The notes beneath the pieces are model-generated. The model was not told the DNA's origin. It searched no databases and saw nothing but the letters and a program-made list of their open reading frames with translations. A stretch of 48,020 nucleotides of DNA from Oscillospiraceae bacterium (GTDB lineage: Bacteria; Bacillota; Clostridia; Oscillospirales; Oscillospiraceae). Position numbers and translations under genes: made by a program. The stretch lies in NCBI GenBank assembly GCA_020025345.1, contig JAHHSH010000005.1, positions 1-48,020 on the forward strand, written 5' to 3'. This document shows positions 1 through 7,165 of this stretch, piece by piece. How positions within the stretch are numbered: the stretch's first letter is position 1; every line of letters starts with the position of its first letter.

Positions 1-280
1 AGCTTGAACAGGTTTTAATTCGAAATATTGTCTAACTTTTTGGGGTCACTTCAACTCTTGTCTTGCGGTCCTTTTTTGAAAATTGTGCGTGGGCGGTATG
101 GCTGGGCCTGCACGCGGTCTCGAAAATGGTTGCGCTGTGCAAAATAGCTGTACCAAGCAGCACAGGCGTGTAGTATAGAGCCAATGAGCTGTATATGTGG
201 AAAAAGTGCGCCTCAGCACTTTTGGGGTTTCTTCAGCCGCGTCCGGCAGAACCTGTATGCAAATTTTACACGGATACTAC
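1..280. other. Intergenic region before the padR operon
   Basis: No convincing coding sequence is visible in this stretch. It contains one short hairpin (202-223) with arms AAAAGTGC and GCACTTTT and a 6-nt loop. That hairpin could be the terminator of a gene lying left of the window, although its T-run is short. The rest is AT-rich at the left edge and otherwise unremarkable. Confidence 0.6.
202..223 (+). terminator. Possible weak terminator of an upstream gene
   Basis: An 8-bp perfect stem with a 6-nt loop ends in TTTT followed by GGGG. The short T-run makes it a weak candidate. Confidence 0.3.
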
Positions 281-309
281 TTGACACATAACACTATGTA
301 TCGTATAGT
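281..309 (+). promoter_or_regulatory. padR promoter with overlapping operator-like dyad
   Basis: A -35 box TTGACA (281-286) and -10 box TATAGT (304-309) are separated by 17 bp. The inverted repeat ACTAT-N7-ATAGT (293-297 and 305-309) lies over the spacer and -10 box. PadR repressors commonly bind such dyads in their own promoters, so autoregulation is inferred. Confidence 0.7.
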
Positions 310-333
310 ATAACGCATAAGGAGGTGTTCATC

Positions 334-651
334 TTGAATGCTCAATTGAAAAAAGGGCTTTTGGATGTGTGCGTACTTTCTGCTTTGAGCCGGGGCGAGT
401 CCTATGGATACAAAATCTTGAAGGATCTGGCGCCGTATATCGATCTGTCAGAGTCTACACTATATCCAATCCTGCGGCGGCTGGAAGCGGGAAAGTGTCT
501 GGATGTCCATTCTGTGGAACACGAGGGCAGACTGCGGAAGATGTATACCATTACAGAAACTGGCAGACAGCAGATACGGGACTTTCTGAATGATTGGAAA
601 GAAGTAGAAATCATTTATCACTACATTGAGGAGGGGATTGACTGTGACTAA
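334..651 (+). CDS. PadR family transcriptional regulator
   Basis: This 105-residue protein has the winged-helix layout of PadR repressors. The N-terminus (NAQLKKGLLDVCVLSAL) is followed by the conserved SYGYKIL segment, the STLYPILRRLE recognition helix and a wing ending in KMYTITETG. I place the start at TTG 334 because AAGGAGG (319-325) lies 8 nt upstream; the alternative GTG at 325 overlaps that ribosome binding site. The reading frame overlaps the next gene by 8 nt. The order PadR, DUF1700, DUF4097 is a common Bacillota arrangement in which PadR is thought to repress its own operon. The inducer is unknown. The family call is secure; the role is inferred. Confidence 0.9.
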   Translation: MNAQLKKGLLDVCVLSALSRGESYGYKILKDLAPYIDLSESTLYPILRRLEAGKCLDVHSVEHEGRLRKMYTITETGRQQIRDFLNDWKEVEIIYHYIEEGIDCD

Positions 652-1240
652 AGACGTATTTTTGCGGGAGCTGACACGCGGAATTCATCAACTCCCGCCG
701 GATGAAGTGAATCGCCAGCGGGCTTATTACGAGGAGCTTCTGGCAGATATGATGGAGGACGGCATCGATGAGGAAGCTGCCGTGGCAAAGCTGGGGGATG
801 TCTCTGCCATTGTGGAGGAGATCCTGCGGGATACGCCACTGCCCACGCTGGTCAAAACCAGATTGAAACCCAAGAAGGGCTGGACAGCTGCGGCGATTGT
901 GCTGGTGATTCTGGGAGCGCCGCTGTGGCTGCCGCTGCTTCTGGCACTGCTGTTGACGGCCTTTGCTGTGTGCCTGTCCATTGGAGCGGTGATCGTGGCC
1001 GCATTTGCTATGGTTCTTGCGCTGGCACTTGCCGGCCTTGCGATTATCTTCCGCGGGGTGACGCTGTTCTCTCTGGGCGGCAGCTATGTCATCTTTTCGG
1101 TCGGCTGCGGTCTGCTTCTGCTGGGCCTTGTTGGCCTTAGCTTTCTGGCTGCGAAGTATGCCGCTATCGGCCTTTTCCGCGGCGGAAGATGGCTCTTCCG
1201 GGCTGTCAAAGGCTTATTCATCGCAAAGGAGGGGAACTAA
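644..1240 (+). CDS. DUF1700 (HAAS-domain) membrane protein
   Basis: The protein has 198 residues from GTG 644, chosen because GAGGAGGGG lies just upstream and the gene then overlaps padR by 8 nt. The first 60 residues form the HAAS-type helical segment typical of DUF1700 (FLRELTRGIHQLPPDEVNRQ, then an acidic YYEELLADMMEDG stretch). A basic linker follows, then several hydrophobic helices between about residues 82 and 185. DUF1700 proteins are nearly always encoded between a PadR repressor and a DUF4097 protein and are presumed to act at the membrane. The molecular function is unknown. Confidence 0.85.
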   Translation: MTKDVFLRELTRGIHQLPPDEVNRQRAYYEELLADMMEDGIDEEAAVAKLGDVSAIVEEILRDTPLPTLVKTRLKPKKGWTAAAIVLVILGAPLWLPLLLALLLTAFAVCLSIGAVIVAAFAMVLALALAGLAIIFRGVTLFSLGGSYVIFSVGCGLLLLGLVGLSFLAAKYAAIGLFRGGRWLFRAVKGLFIAKEGN

Positions 1241-2131
1241 ATGAAGAAGAGTACCAAGATTTTGCTGTGTATCTCCGCTGTGCTTATTTCGCTGGGGATG
1301 GTCTTGACGGTTATCGGTCTGGTGGCGGGTGCAAAGCTGGATAGAATATTCGATGACGGTCTGTGGAATTTTGCTTTTTACGAAAAGCGGAGCAATGAGT
1401 TTTCGCCGGACGGACATTATACGGTTTCGGCGGATGGCATCAACCGATTGAACATTGATTGGTGCGCCGGAGAAGTGACCGTAGAGCCTTATGAAGGGCA
1501 GGAGATTATTCTGGAGGAATCCTGCGACAGTACGCTCAATGAGGAGAATGGGCTGGTGTTTGAGACGGAGCACGGAGAGCTGAAGATCAGCAGTGCGCCC
1601 AATAGCATCGGTATTTCTTTTTCGGAGAGATGGCAGGGACGAAAAAACCTGCATATCCGTATTCCGAACAGCATGCAGCTGTCGGTCATTGACTTTGACG
1701 GCGGGGATGCCGATCTCTGCCTGCGGGATATGAGCTTGGGCAAATTGGAAATGGATACTGTGGCCGGTGATGTGTCCTTGCAGCGAGTTTCCCTAAAAGA
1801 GTTGGATTTCGACTCGGCGAGCGGCAATTTGACGGTGGAGGCTTCCACGATTGCAGAGGTAGAAATGGATACGGTGGAGGGAACCTTTACCGGAGATCTG
1901 CTCCTGTGCCCGCAGAAGCTCTCCTTTGATGCGACTTCGGGCAATGTGGAGCTGTGGCTGCCGGAGGACAGCCAGTTTACGGTGCAGAAGGACGGAATCG
2001 GGGGCGATTTCCAGTCTGAATTTGAAGGGAACTACCGCAATGGGGGCTACACCGTGGGCAATGGCGCAGCACAGATCGAGATGGACACGGTGCAGGGAAG
2101 CCTGCGGATCTGGAAGGCAAATGCATCGTAA
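1241..2131 (+). CDS. DUF4097 family beta-strand repeat protein
   Basis: This 296-residue protein starts at ATG 1241 directly after the previous stop codon, with AAAGGAGGGG before it. It has an N-terminal membrane anchor (residues about 8-32). The remainder consists of short beta-strand repeats with regularly placed aspartates, such as MDTVAGDVSL, FDSASGNLTV, MDTVEGTFTG and FDATSGNVEL; these are the right-handed beta-helix-like rungs of DUF4097 (putative adhesin) proteins. It is the last gene of the PadR operon and is followed by a strong terminator. A role in envelope-stress sensing or surface structure has been suggested for such operons but is not shown here. Confidence 0.87.
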   Translation: MKKSTKILLCISAVLISLGMVLTVIGLVAGAKLDRIFDDGLWNFAFYEKRSNEFSPDGHYTVSADGINRLNIDWCAGEVTVEPYEGQEIILEESCDSTLNEENGLVFETEHGELKISSAPNSIGISFSERWQGRKNLHIRIPNSMQLSVIDFDGGDADLCLRDMSLGKLEMDTVAGDVSLQRVSLKELDFDSASGNLTVEASTIAEVEMDTVEGTFTGDLLLCPQKLSFDATSGNVELWLPEDSQFTVQKDGIGGDFQSEFEGNYRNGGYTVGNGAAQIEMDTVQGSLRIWKANAS

Positions 2132-2199
2132 CCAACCGGCTTTGCCGTGGAAAGCAGACATAAAAAGAAGTTGGCACCGATTCGGTGTGAGTTCATAAG

Positions 2200-2239
2200 A
2201 AAAGAGCGCCGCGAAACAACTGTTTCGCGGCGCTCTTTT
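2200..2239. terminator. Bidirectional terminator between the DUF4097 and araC genes
   Basis: A perfect 19-bp stem (2200-2218 with 2221-2239) has a 2-nt loop. It carries A-runs on one side and T-runs on the other, so it can end transcription from both convergent genes. Confidence 0.92.
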
Positions 2240-2250
2240 GATGAATTTGC

Positions 2251-3114
2251 TTATTTGTTATCTTCATGCTCCTGTCCCTGCTGCCGATACTGACGCCGGT
2301 ATTCCATAGGGCTGACGCCCTCCAGACGCCGGAAACTCTGGGAAAAATAGCTTAGGGAGGAAAAACCTAAAATGTGGGCGATTTGGGACAGGGAGTGGTC
2401 GGTATCTGTCAACAGATATCGGCTTTCTTGGATTCGACGGGAGATGAGGTAGCTGATAGGGGAGATGCCAAACTGCTTTTGGAAAGCGTGGGACAGGTAA
2501 TATTTATTGATGTGTGCCACAGCTGCCAGCTCGTCCAGACGCAGATTCTCCTTGAAGTGGTTGTCGATATAGCGGCGTACCAATTCACATTCACGGCTGG
2601 TCTTGCTGCCTTCTGAGGAGCCGGTGGCGTTAAAGGAAACATCATCGTGTCGTGTCAGCCAGCGGAGGATGATCTCCAGCAGGTTCTGGCACACGGCCTC
2701 CCAGCCCTCGGCCTCGCCTCGGGCCTCTTGCAGCATCAGCTGCAGACAGGCGATAAAGCGGCTGTATCTCTCCTGCAGATGGAGCATGGTATATCCGCCG
2801 ATGTCTCCGGTGGTTTCCAGATGCTCTACACCCAGAACGATATAGGACAGAGGGGCGTCGGCCTGACTCTGTTCTGCGTGGGGGACCTTGGCGTTGACGA
2901 CGATGACATCGTTCACCGCTGTGGAAAATTCCTGGTTTCGGACGCAGAAGGAGCCCTGTCCACCGGTGACAAAGAATAATTCTGAGCAGTTGTGGGTGTG
3001 CAGGGTAGAATTCCACTCCTGTGAAAACTGTGTCTCCGTAATGTAGCGCAGCCGTGGACGTTCCTCAGAGCCGAAATCGACGGCATCATTCAGCCGATAG
3101 GTGGTCGAACTCAC
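2251..3114 (-). CDS. AraC family transcriptional regulator (cupin sensor plus HTH)
   Basis: The 287-residue protein has an N-terminal cupin-like effector domain (about residues 20-110, with the LHTHNCSELFFVTGG strand-turn motif). Its C-terminal double helix-turn-helix of the AraC family spans about residues 178-280 (LRLDELAAVAHINKYYLSHA and IAHILGFSSLSYFSQSFRR). It is transcribed divergently from the sugar-binding lipoprotein at 3609, with a 494-bp intergenic region carrying promoters for both. This makes it the prime candidate for the substrate-responsive activator of the galacto-N-biose transport and phosphorylase operon. The inducer is inferred, not shown. Confidence 0.9.
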   Translation of the reverse strand: MSSTTYRLNDAVDFGSEERPRLRYITETQFSQEWNSTLHTHNCSELFFVTGGQGSFCVRNQEFSTAVNDVIVVNAKVPHAEQSQADAPLSYIVLGVEHLETTGDIGGYTMLHLQERYSRFIACLQLMLQEARGEAEGWEAVCQNLLEIILRWLTRHDDVSFNATGSSEGSKTSRECELVRRYIDNHFKENLRLDELAAVAHINKYYLSHAFQKQFGISPISYLISRRIQESRYLLTDTDHSLSQIAHILGFSSLSYFSQSFRRLEGVSPMEYRRQYRQQGQEHEDNK

Positions 3115-3134
3115 AAATTTCTTCCCCTTTCTGG

Positions 3135-3150
3135 GCCGCAGTACTGCGGC
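3135..3150. repeat. Perfect 16-bp palindrome in the araC leader
   Basis: The sequence GCCGCAGTACTGCGGC lies between the araC -10 box and its start codon. It may be a regulator binding site; no hairpin loop is possible without fraying. Confidence 0.45.
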
Positions 3151-3176
3151 ATACGCGTTCCGTTTGTACGCTATAC

Positions 3177-3205
3177 ATTATATATGGTTTAGTGAGTTTT
3201 TGCAA
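3177..3205 (-). promoter_or_regulatory. Promoter of the araC regulator
   Basis: On the minus strand, TTGCAA (3200-3205) and TATAAT (3177-3182) are separated by 17 bp. This is a near-consensus sigma-A promoter. Confidence 0.8.
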
Positions 3206-3249
3206 CAAAAACTGAAATTTGGAAATGCACGGCCATGGCGGACTTATGG

Positions 3250-3324
3250 TAAATTGCCGCAATTTATTTAAAACCACCATAAAAAACCATCGCGCTAAAC
3301 CAGGGAAAAAGCCCTTTTCCCTGG
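3250..3324. promoter_or_regulatory. Two inverted repeats in the divergent control region
   Basis: TAAATT-N5-AATTTA lies at 3250-3266. A perfect 10-bp stem, CCAGGGAAAA-N5-TTTTCCCTGG, lies at 3300-3324. Both sit between the two divergent promoters and are candidate operators for the AraC regulator or a second repressor. The second could also form an RNA hairpin but has no T-run. The rest of 3206-3510 shows no gene. Confidence 0.45.
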
Positions 3325-3510
3325 GGAAAAGCTAGGGGGCAACATTGCAAATTTATAACATATCCGGGACAAAAGAAATGACAAAAAGCATTATGGAATA
3401 TTCTTCCTGTTGTTCTTTGTAAACAATCACAAGAAAACGATTTTTTACGCGAAAAAACCTGTTAAAACTCCAATAGAGCAATATTCATAAAAATATGAGC
3501 AATAAAGGAA

Positions 3511-3538
3511 TTGCGATAATTGTAATCAGGAGTATACT
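3511..3538 (+). promoter_or_regulatory. Probable promoter of the sugar-uptake operon
   Basis: TTGCGA (3511-3516) and TATACT (3533-3538) are separated by 16 bp, about 70 bp before the binding-protein start. The -35 box is imperfect, as expected for an activator-dependent promoter. Confidence 0.55.
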
Positions 3539-3608
3539 TAAATACAGATGGGCGAATCATCTGATGGTTTGCCCTGCCTGTACGAAAATACAAAGGAGGA
3601 AATTGCAA

Positions 3609-4934
3609 ATGAAAAAGTTTATCAGTTTGATTCTTGCATGTGTCATGCTGCTGTCTCTTGTGGCTGGTTGCGGCTCCAAGACTCCCGGCACTGATGACAA
3701 CAAGAACACCACGATCAAAGTTGCAGTTGTTGAGAATGGCTTCACCAAGACCTACCCCGCTATGTGGGACGAGATCACGGCAGCCTTCGAGGCCGAGACC
3801 GGCATTAAGGTTGAGTTGCAGCACAGCCAGAATCTGGAGGATGAGATCGGCCCCGCTATGCAGAATGGCGAGTATCCCGATGTGATCTACCTGCCCGAGG
3901 GTCGTCCCTCCGGCTTGACCGAGCAGTTCATCAAGGGTAACCTGATGGCTGACATCTCCGCCGTTCTGGATATGAAGATCCCCGGCGAGGAGGCTAAGGT
4001 CAGCGATAAGATCCAGCCCGCATTCCTGGAGACTTCCAAGACCATGCCCTACGGCGATGGCAAGACCTACATGATGCCCATGCATTACGATCCCTGCGGT
4101 CTGTTCTACAACGCCGGCCTGCTGAAGGCTCACGGCTGGGAACTGCCCACCACTTGGGATGAGATGTGGGAGCTGGGTGAGAAGGCTAAGGCCGAGGGTA
4201 TCTCCCTGTTCACCTATCCTACCACCGGTTACTTCGATGCTTTCCTGTATGCTCTGACCTACGCTGTGGGCGGCCCCGAGTTCTTCGACAAGGTCACTCA
4301 CTACGAGGATGTGTGGGATACTGCTGAGGCTAAGACTCTGTTCGGTATTCTGGACAAGCTGGCTTCCTACACCAACCCTGTTACCCCCGCACAGGCCAAC
4401 GATCAGGACTTCACCCAGAACCAGCAGCTGGTGCTGGACAACAAGGCAATCTTCATGCCCAACGGCACTTGGGTTACCGGCGAGATGGCCGATGCTCCCC
4501 GTGCTGACGGCTTTGAGTGGGGCATGACTGCCATCCCCGCAGTGACCGAGGGCGGCGACGCTTACTCCTTCTGCTGGTTCCAGCAGGCCTGGATCCCCGC
4601 TGGCGCTGCCAACGTGGATGCCGGTGAGCAGTTCATCGCTTTCCTGTACTCCGATAAGGCTGCTGACATCTTTGCCAAGGGCGGCGCTATCCAGCCCATC
4701 AACGGCATGGTCGACAAGCTGGAGGGCGAGAAGAAGATGTTCTTCTCCATCTACGATGATGCTAAGCCTGCTATGGGCGGCTTTGCTACTTACGAGGCTG
4801 TTGCCGGTCTGGGCACTCCCCGTGAGGTGTTCCTGGATCCCATGAACGCTTTGGTTTCCGGCAACATCACCATGGATGACTACATCAACGGCATCAAGAC
4901 TGCTGCTGCTGACATGCACGCAAACCTGAAGTAA
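3609..4934 (+). CDS. Sugar ABC transporter substrate-binding lipoprotein
   Basis: This 441-residue protein starts at ATG 3609, where AAGGAGG lies 8 nt upstream; an in-frame extension further left has no ribosome binding site. The signal peptide ends in the lipobox LVAGC, so Cys21 is the lipidated residue. The rest has the layout of family 1 extracellular solute-binding proteins: a KVELQHSQNLEDEI segment near the N-terminal lobe, NAGLLKAHGWELPTTWDEM, and aromatic residues in the C-terminal lobe. It should deliver an oligosaccharide to the two permeases downstream. Linkage to a GH112 phosphorylase points to galacto-N-biose or lacto-N-biose. Codon use is strongly biased (GCC, CTG, AAG, CGT), suggesting high expression. 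An internal terminator follows the gene. Confidence 0.92.
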   Translation: MKKFISLILACVMLLSLVAGCGSKTPGTDDNKNTTIKVAVVENGFTKTYPAMWDEITAAFEAETGIKVELQHSQNLEDEIGPAMQNGEYPDVIYLPEGRPSGLTEQFIKGNLMADISAVLDMKIPGEEAKVSDKIQPAFLETSKTMPYGDGKTYMMPMHYDPCGLFYNAGLLKAHGWELPTTWDEMWELGEKAKAEGISLFTYPTTGYFDAFLYALTYAVGGPEFFDKVTHYEDVWDTAEAKTLFGILDKLASYTNPVTPAQANDQDFTQNQQLVLDNKAIFMPNGTWVTGEMADAPRADGFEWGMTAIPAVTEGGDAYSFCWFQQAWIPAGAANVDAGEQFIAFLYSDKAADIFAKGGAIQPINGMVDKLEGEKKMFFSIYDDAKPAMGGFATYEAVAGLGTPREVFLDPMNALVSGNITMDDYINGIKTAAADMHANLK

Positions 4935-4970
4935 GAAATTACTTTACGGGATAAACAGATCATCCGACAG

Positions 4971-5013
4971 TAGGCGGGGTGAGTGGACACCTACTCACCC
5001 TGCCTGCTTTTTT
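4971..5013 (+). terminator. Intra-operon terminator after the binding-protein gene
   Basis: A GC-rich, slightly imperfect stem (4971-4984 with 4993-5007) is followed by six Ts (5008-5013). Partial termination here would give more binding protein than permease, a frequent design in sugar ABC operons. Confidence 0.8.
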
Positions 5014-5040
5014 GCGATTGCCATGTTGCAGATTATTAGC

Positions 5041-5097
5041 AGGGCGGCCGCCGTATAGGACGGCCCCGCGAGGGCGCAGGACCGCCCTATATCGCGG
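5041..5097. repeat. GC-rich imperfect palindrome between the binding-protein and permease genes
   Basis: Arms 5048-5063 and 5082-5097 pair at 14 of 16 positions, one of them a wobble, around an 18-nt loop. It is unlike the flanking genes in composition and resembles a dispersed intergenic palindromic element. Its function is unknown; it may stabilise or separate the two parts of the operon mRNA. Confidence 0.5.
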
Positions 5098-5138
5098 CTA
5101 CCCGCCCCCCTAAAAAGAATTTGAAAGGAGCTGTGCGT

Positions 5139-6014
5139 GTGAAAAAACACAAGGGACGCAATCGATTTATCGCGTTGTGCGTCACACCTGCGGTGATTCT
5201 ATTCACCATCTTTATGATCATCCCCACGCTGAATGTGTTCCGTATGTCCCTCTTTGAGCGTGGCGCCTACTCTCCCACGGAGAAGTTTGTAGGATTGAAT
5301 AACTTTAAGATCCTATTTCAGGATGCAAAGTTTATCAGCGCCATGCAGAACACCATTCTCCTCATCGTGGTGGTGACCATCGTCACCTTTGCCTTTGCAC
5401 TGGTGTTTGCCGGTATCCTGACCCGTGAGAAGATCAAGGGGCAGAATTTCTTCCGTATTATCTTCTATATCCCTAACATCCTGTCTGTGGTTGTTATTGC
5501 CGGTATCTTCTCCGCCATCTACAAGCCGGAGAACGGTATGCTCAACTCCATCCTCTCCATGATCTCCGGCGAAACCGTGATGATGCTGTGGAAGGATCAG
5601 CCGCTGGTTGTGATCAGCGTGATCATCGCCATGGTCTGGCAGGCCATCGGCTACTATATGGTCATGTACATGGCCTCCATGGCCAGCGTGCCGCAGGCAC
5701 TCTATGAGTCTGCCGGTTTGGATGGCGCGGGCCGTATCTCTCAGTTCTTCCAGATCACCATTCCTCTGATCTGGACCAACATCCGTACCACATTGACCTT
5801 CTTCATCATTTCCACCATCAACATGGCCTTCCTGTTCGTCAAGGCAATGGTGGCCAAGGGAATGCTGGAAGTGGGTCTGAGCTTCATGTATAACCAGAAG
5901 GACGCCGGCCTCTACGGCTATTCCATGGCCGCCGGTGTTGTGATCTTCCTGTTCTCCTTCCTGCTTTCTGCAATGGTTAATAAGGTCACCTATCGTGAGC
6001 CTCTGGAATTTTGA
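5139..6014 (+). CDS. Carbohydrate ABC transporter permease (MalF/UgpA type)
   Basis: The 291-residue integral membrane protein starts at GTG 5139, 8 nt after AAGGAG. It has about six transmembrane helices. The cytoplasmic EAA loop of binding-protein-dependent permeases is seen around residues 190-205 (YESAGLDGAGRISQFFQITIP), which docks the ATPase. It pairs with the MalG-type permease 17 nt downstream. No ATP-binding subunit is encoded nearby, so a shared MsmX/UgpC-type ATPase from elsewhere is inferred. Confidence 0.92.
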   Translation: MKKHKGRNRFIALCVTPAVILFTIFMIIPTLNVFRMSLFERGAYSPTEKFVGLNNFKILFQDAKFISAMQNTILLIVVVTIVTFAFALVFAGILTREKIKGQNFFRIIFYIPNILSVVVIAGIFSAIYKPENGMLNSILSMISGETVMMLWKDQPLVVISVIIAMVWQAIGYYMVMYMASMASVPQALYESAGLDGAGRISQFFQITIPLIWTNIRTTLTFFIISTINMAFLFVKAMVAKGMLEVGLSFMYNQKDAGLYGYSMAAGVVIFLFSFLLSAMVNKVTYREPLEF

Positions 6015-6031
6015 TAAGGAGGTCGTCAACT

Positions 6032-6922
6032 ATGAAAGAAAAGAAAATGCATTCCGGCAGCGACCGCCTGCTCAAAGTTTTTATCTATGTGGTGCTCATT
6101 GCGCTGGCCATCACCATCATCGTGCCGGTGGCATGGGTGTTCCTGGCTTCTGTTAAGCAGAACTCCGAGTTCTACGGCAACCCCTGGGCGCTGCCTGCCA
6201 CGTTCTACTGGCAGAACTTCGTTAACGCCTGGAACTCCGCCAAGATGGGTGAGTATATGCTCAACTCTGCGCTGGTGACAGCGATGGCGCTGGCACTGCT
6301 GCTGATCGTGGCACTGCCCGCATCCTACTGCCTGAGCCGCTTTAAGTTCCGCGGCAGTAAGTTCTTCAACATGGCCTTTATGGCAGGCTTGTTCATCAAT
6401 GTGAACTACATCGTGGTTCCCATCTTTCTGATGCTCAAGGACGGCGACGTCTTTTTGAAGAATGTCTTCGGCCACACCTTCCTGCTGAACAACCTCTTTG
6501 TTCTGGCGGTGGTGTATGCCGCAACAGCGCTGCCCTTTACGATCTACCTGCTCTCCGGCTATTTTGCCACGCTGCCCCATGACTTCGAGGAGGCTGCGTA
6601 CATTGACGGCGCCGGTTATGGTACGGCTATGGTCAGAATTATTTTCCCCATGGCACAGCCCTCCATCATCACCATCATCCTCTTTAACTTCCTGTCCTTC
6701 TGGAATGAGTATATCATTTCCATGACGCTGATGAGCGGCGGTACCGGCACCAAGACGCTGCCTGTGGGCCTTCTGAACCTGATGCAGGCCCAGCAGTCCA
6801 AGGCAGAGTTCGGCATCATGTATGCCGGCCTTGTGCTGGTCATGCTGCCCACCCTCATTTTGTACATCTGCGTCCAGAAGAAGCTGACCCAGGGCATGAC
6901 CGTGGGCGGACTGAAAGGTTAA
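6032..6922 (+). CDS. Carbohydrate ABC transporter permease (MalG/UgpE type)
   Basis: The 296-residue protein starts at ATG 6032, preceded by AAGGAGG at 6016-6022. It has an N-terminal transmembrane helix (about residues 13-35), the periplasmic-loop signature of MalG-type permeases and five further helices. The EAA loop FEEAAYIDGAGYGTAMVRII precedes the NEYIIS segment. It forms the second half of the heterodimeric membrane channel for the disaccharide. Immediately downstream lies a tiny membrane protein gene, then the phosphorylase. Confidence 0.92.
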   Translation: MKEKKMHSGSDRLLKVFIYVVLIALAITIIVPVAWVFLASVKQNSEFYGNPWALPATFYWQNFVNAWNSAKMGEYMLNSALVTAMALALLLIVALPASYCLSRFKFRGSKFFNMAFMAGLFINVNYIVVPIFLMLKDGDVFLKNVFGHTFLLNNLFVLAVVYAATALPFTIYLLSGYFATLPHDFEEAAYIDGAGYGTAMVRIIFPMAQPSIITIILFNFLSFWNEYIISMTLMSGGTGTKTLPVGLLNLMQAQQSKAEFGIMYAGLVLVMLPTLILYICVQKKLTQGMTVGGLKG

Positions 6923-6933
6923 GGTGACAAAGT

Positions 6934-7131
6934 ATGTTATTCTGGAAAGAACATATGGGTCTGCGTGCCGTGCTGATGGCCGTCTTCTTTGTGGCCGGTC
7001 TGGCACTGATCATTGTCGGCTGGAAGATGACCGGTCAGCTCTTGGGCCTCGGCCTGATGATTGTCGGTCTGATCCTTCTTTTGACCGCCTTGCTGTTCTA
7101 CAATAAGATCTACGAAGAACCCAAACGATAA
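6934..7131 (+). CDS. Small two-helix membrane protein in the sugar operon
   Basis: This 65-residue protein follows the permease by 11 nt with an AAGGTGA ribosome binding site. Two hydrophobic helices (about residues 11-28 and 33-56) are joined by a GWKMTGQ turn, and the tail is charged (NKIYEEPKR). Its place between the permease and the GH112 gene suggests an accessory subunit of the transporter, or a stabiliser of its assembly. I recall short uncharacterised proteins in similar GNB/LNB loci but cannot assign a family with certainty. Confidence 0.75.
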   Translation: MLFWKEHMGLRAVLMAVFFVAGLALIIVGWKMTGQLLGLGLMIVGLILLLTALLFYNKIYEEPKR

Positions 7132-7165
7132 TTCCCCCATTTTTACAGTTTAGGAGAAAAGGTAA

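Noticed and set aside
3400..3470. Possible catabolite-responsive (cre) site before the sugar operon
   Set aside because: AGAAAACGATTTTTTA has a partly suitable core but does not fit the consensus ends or dyad symmetry.
3462..4919. Open frame of 485 codons opposite the sugar-binding lipoprotein gene
   Set aside because: Antisense shadow; the sense product has a lipobox and a clear family.
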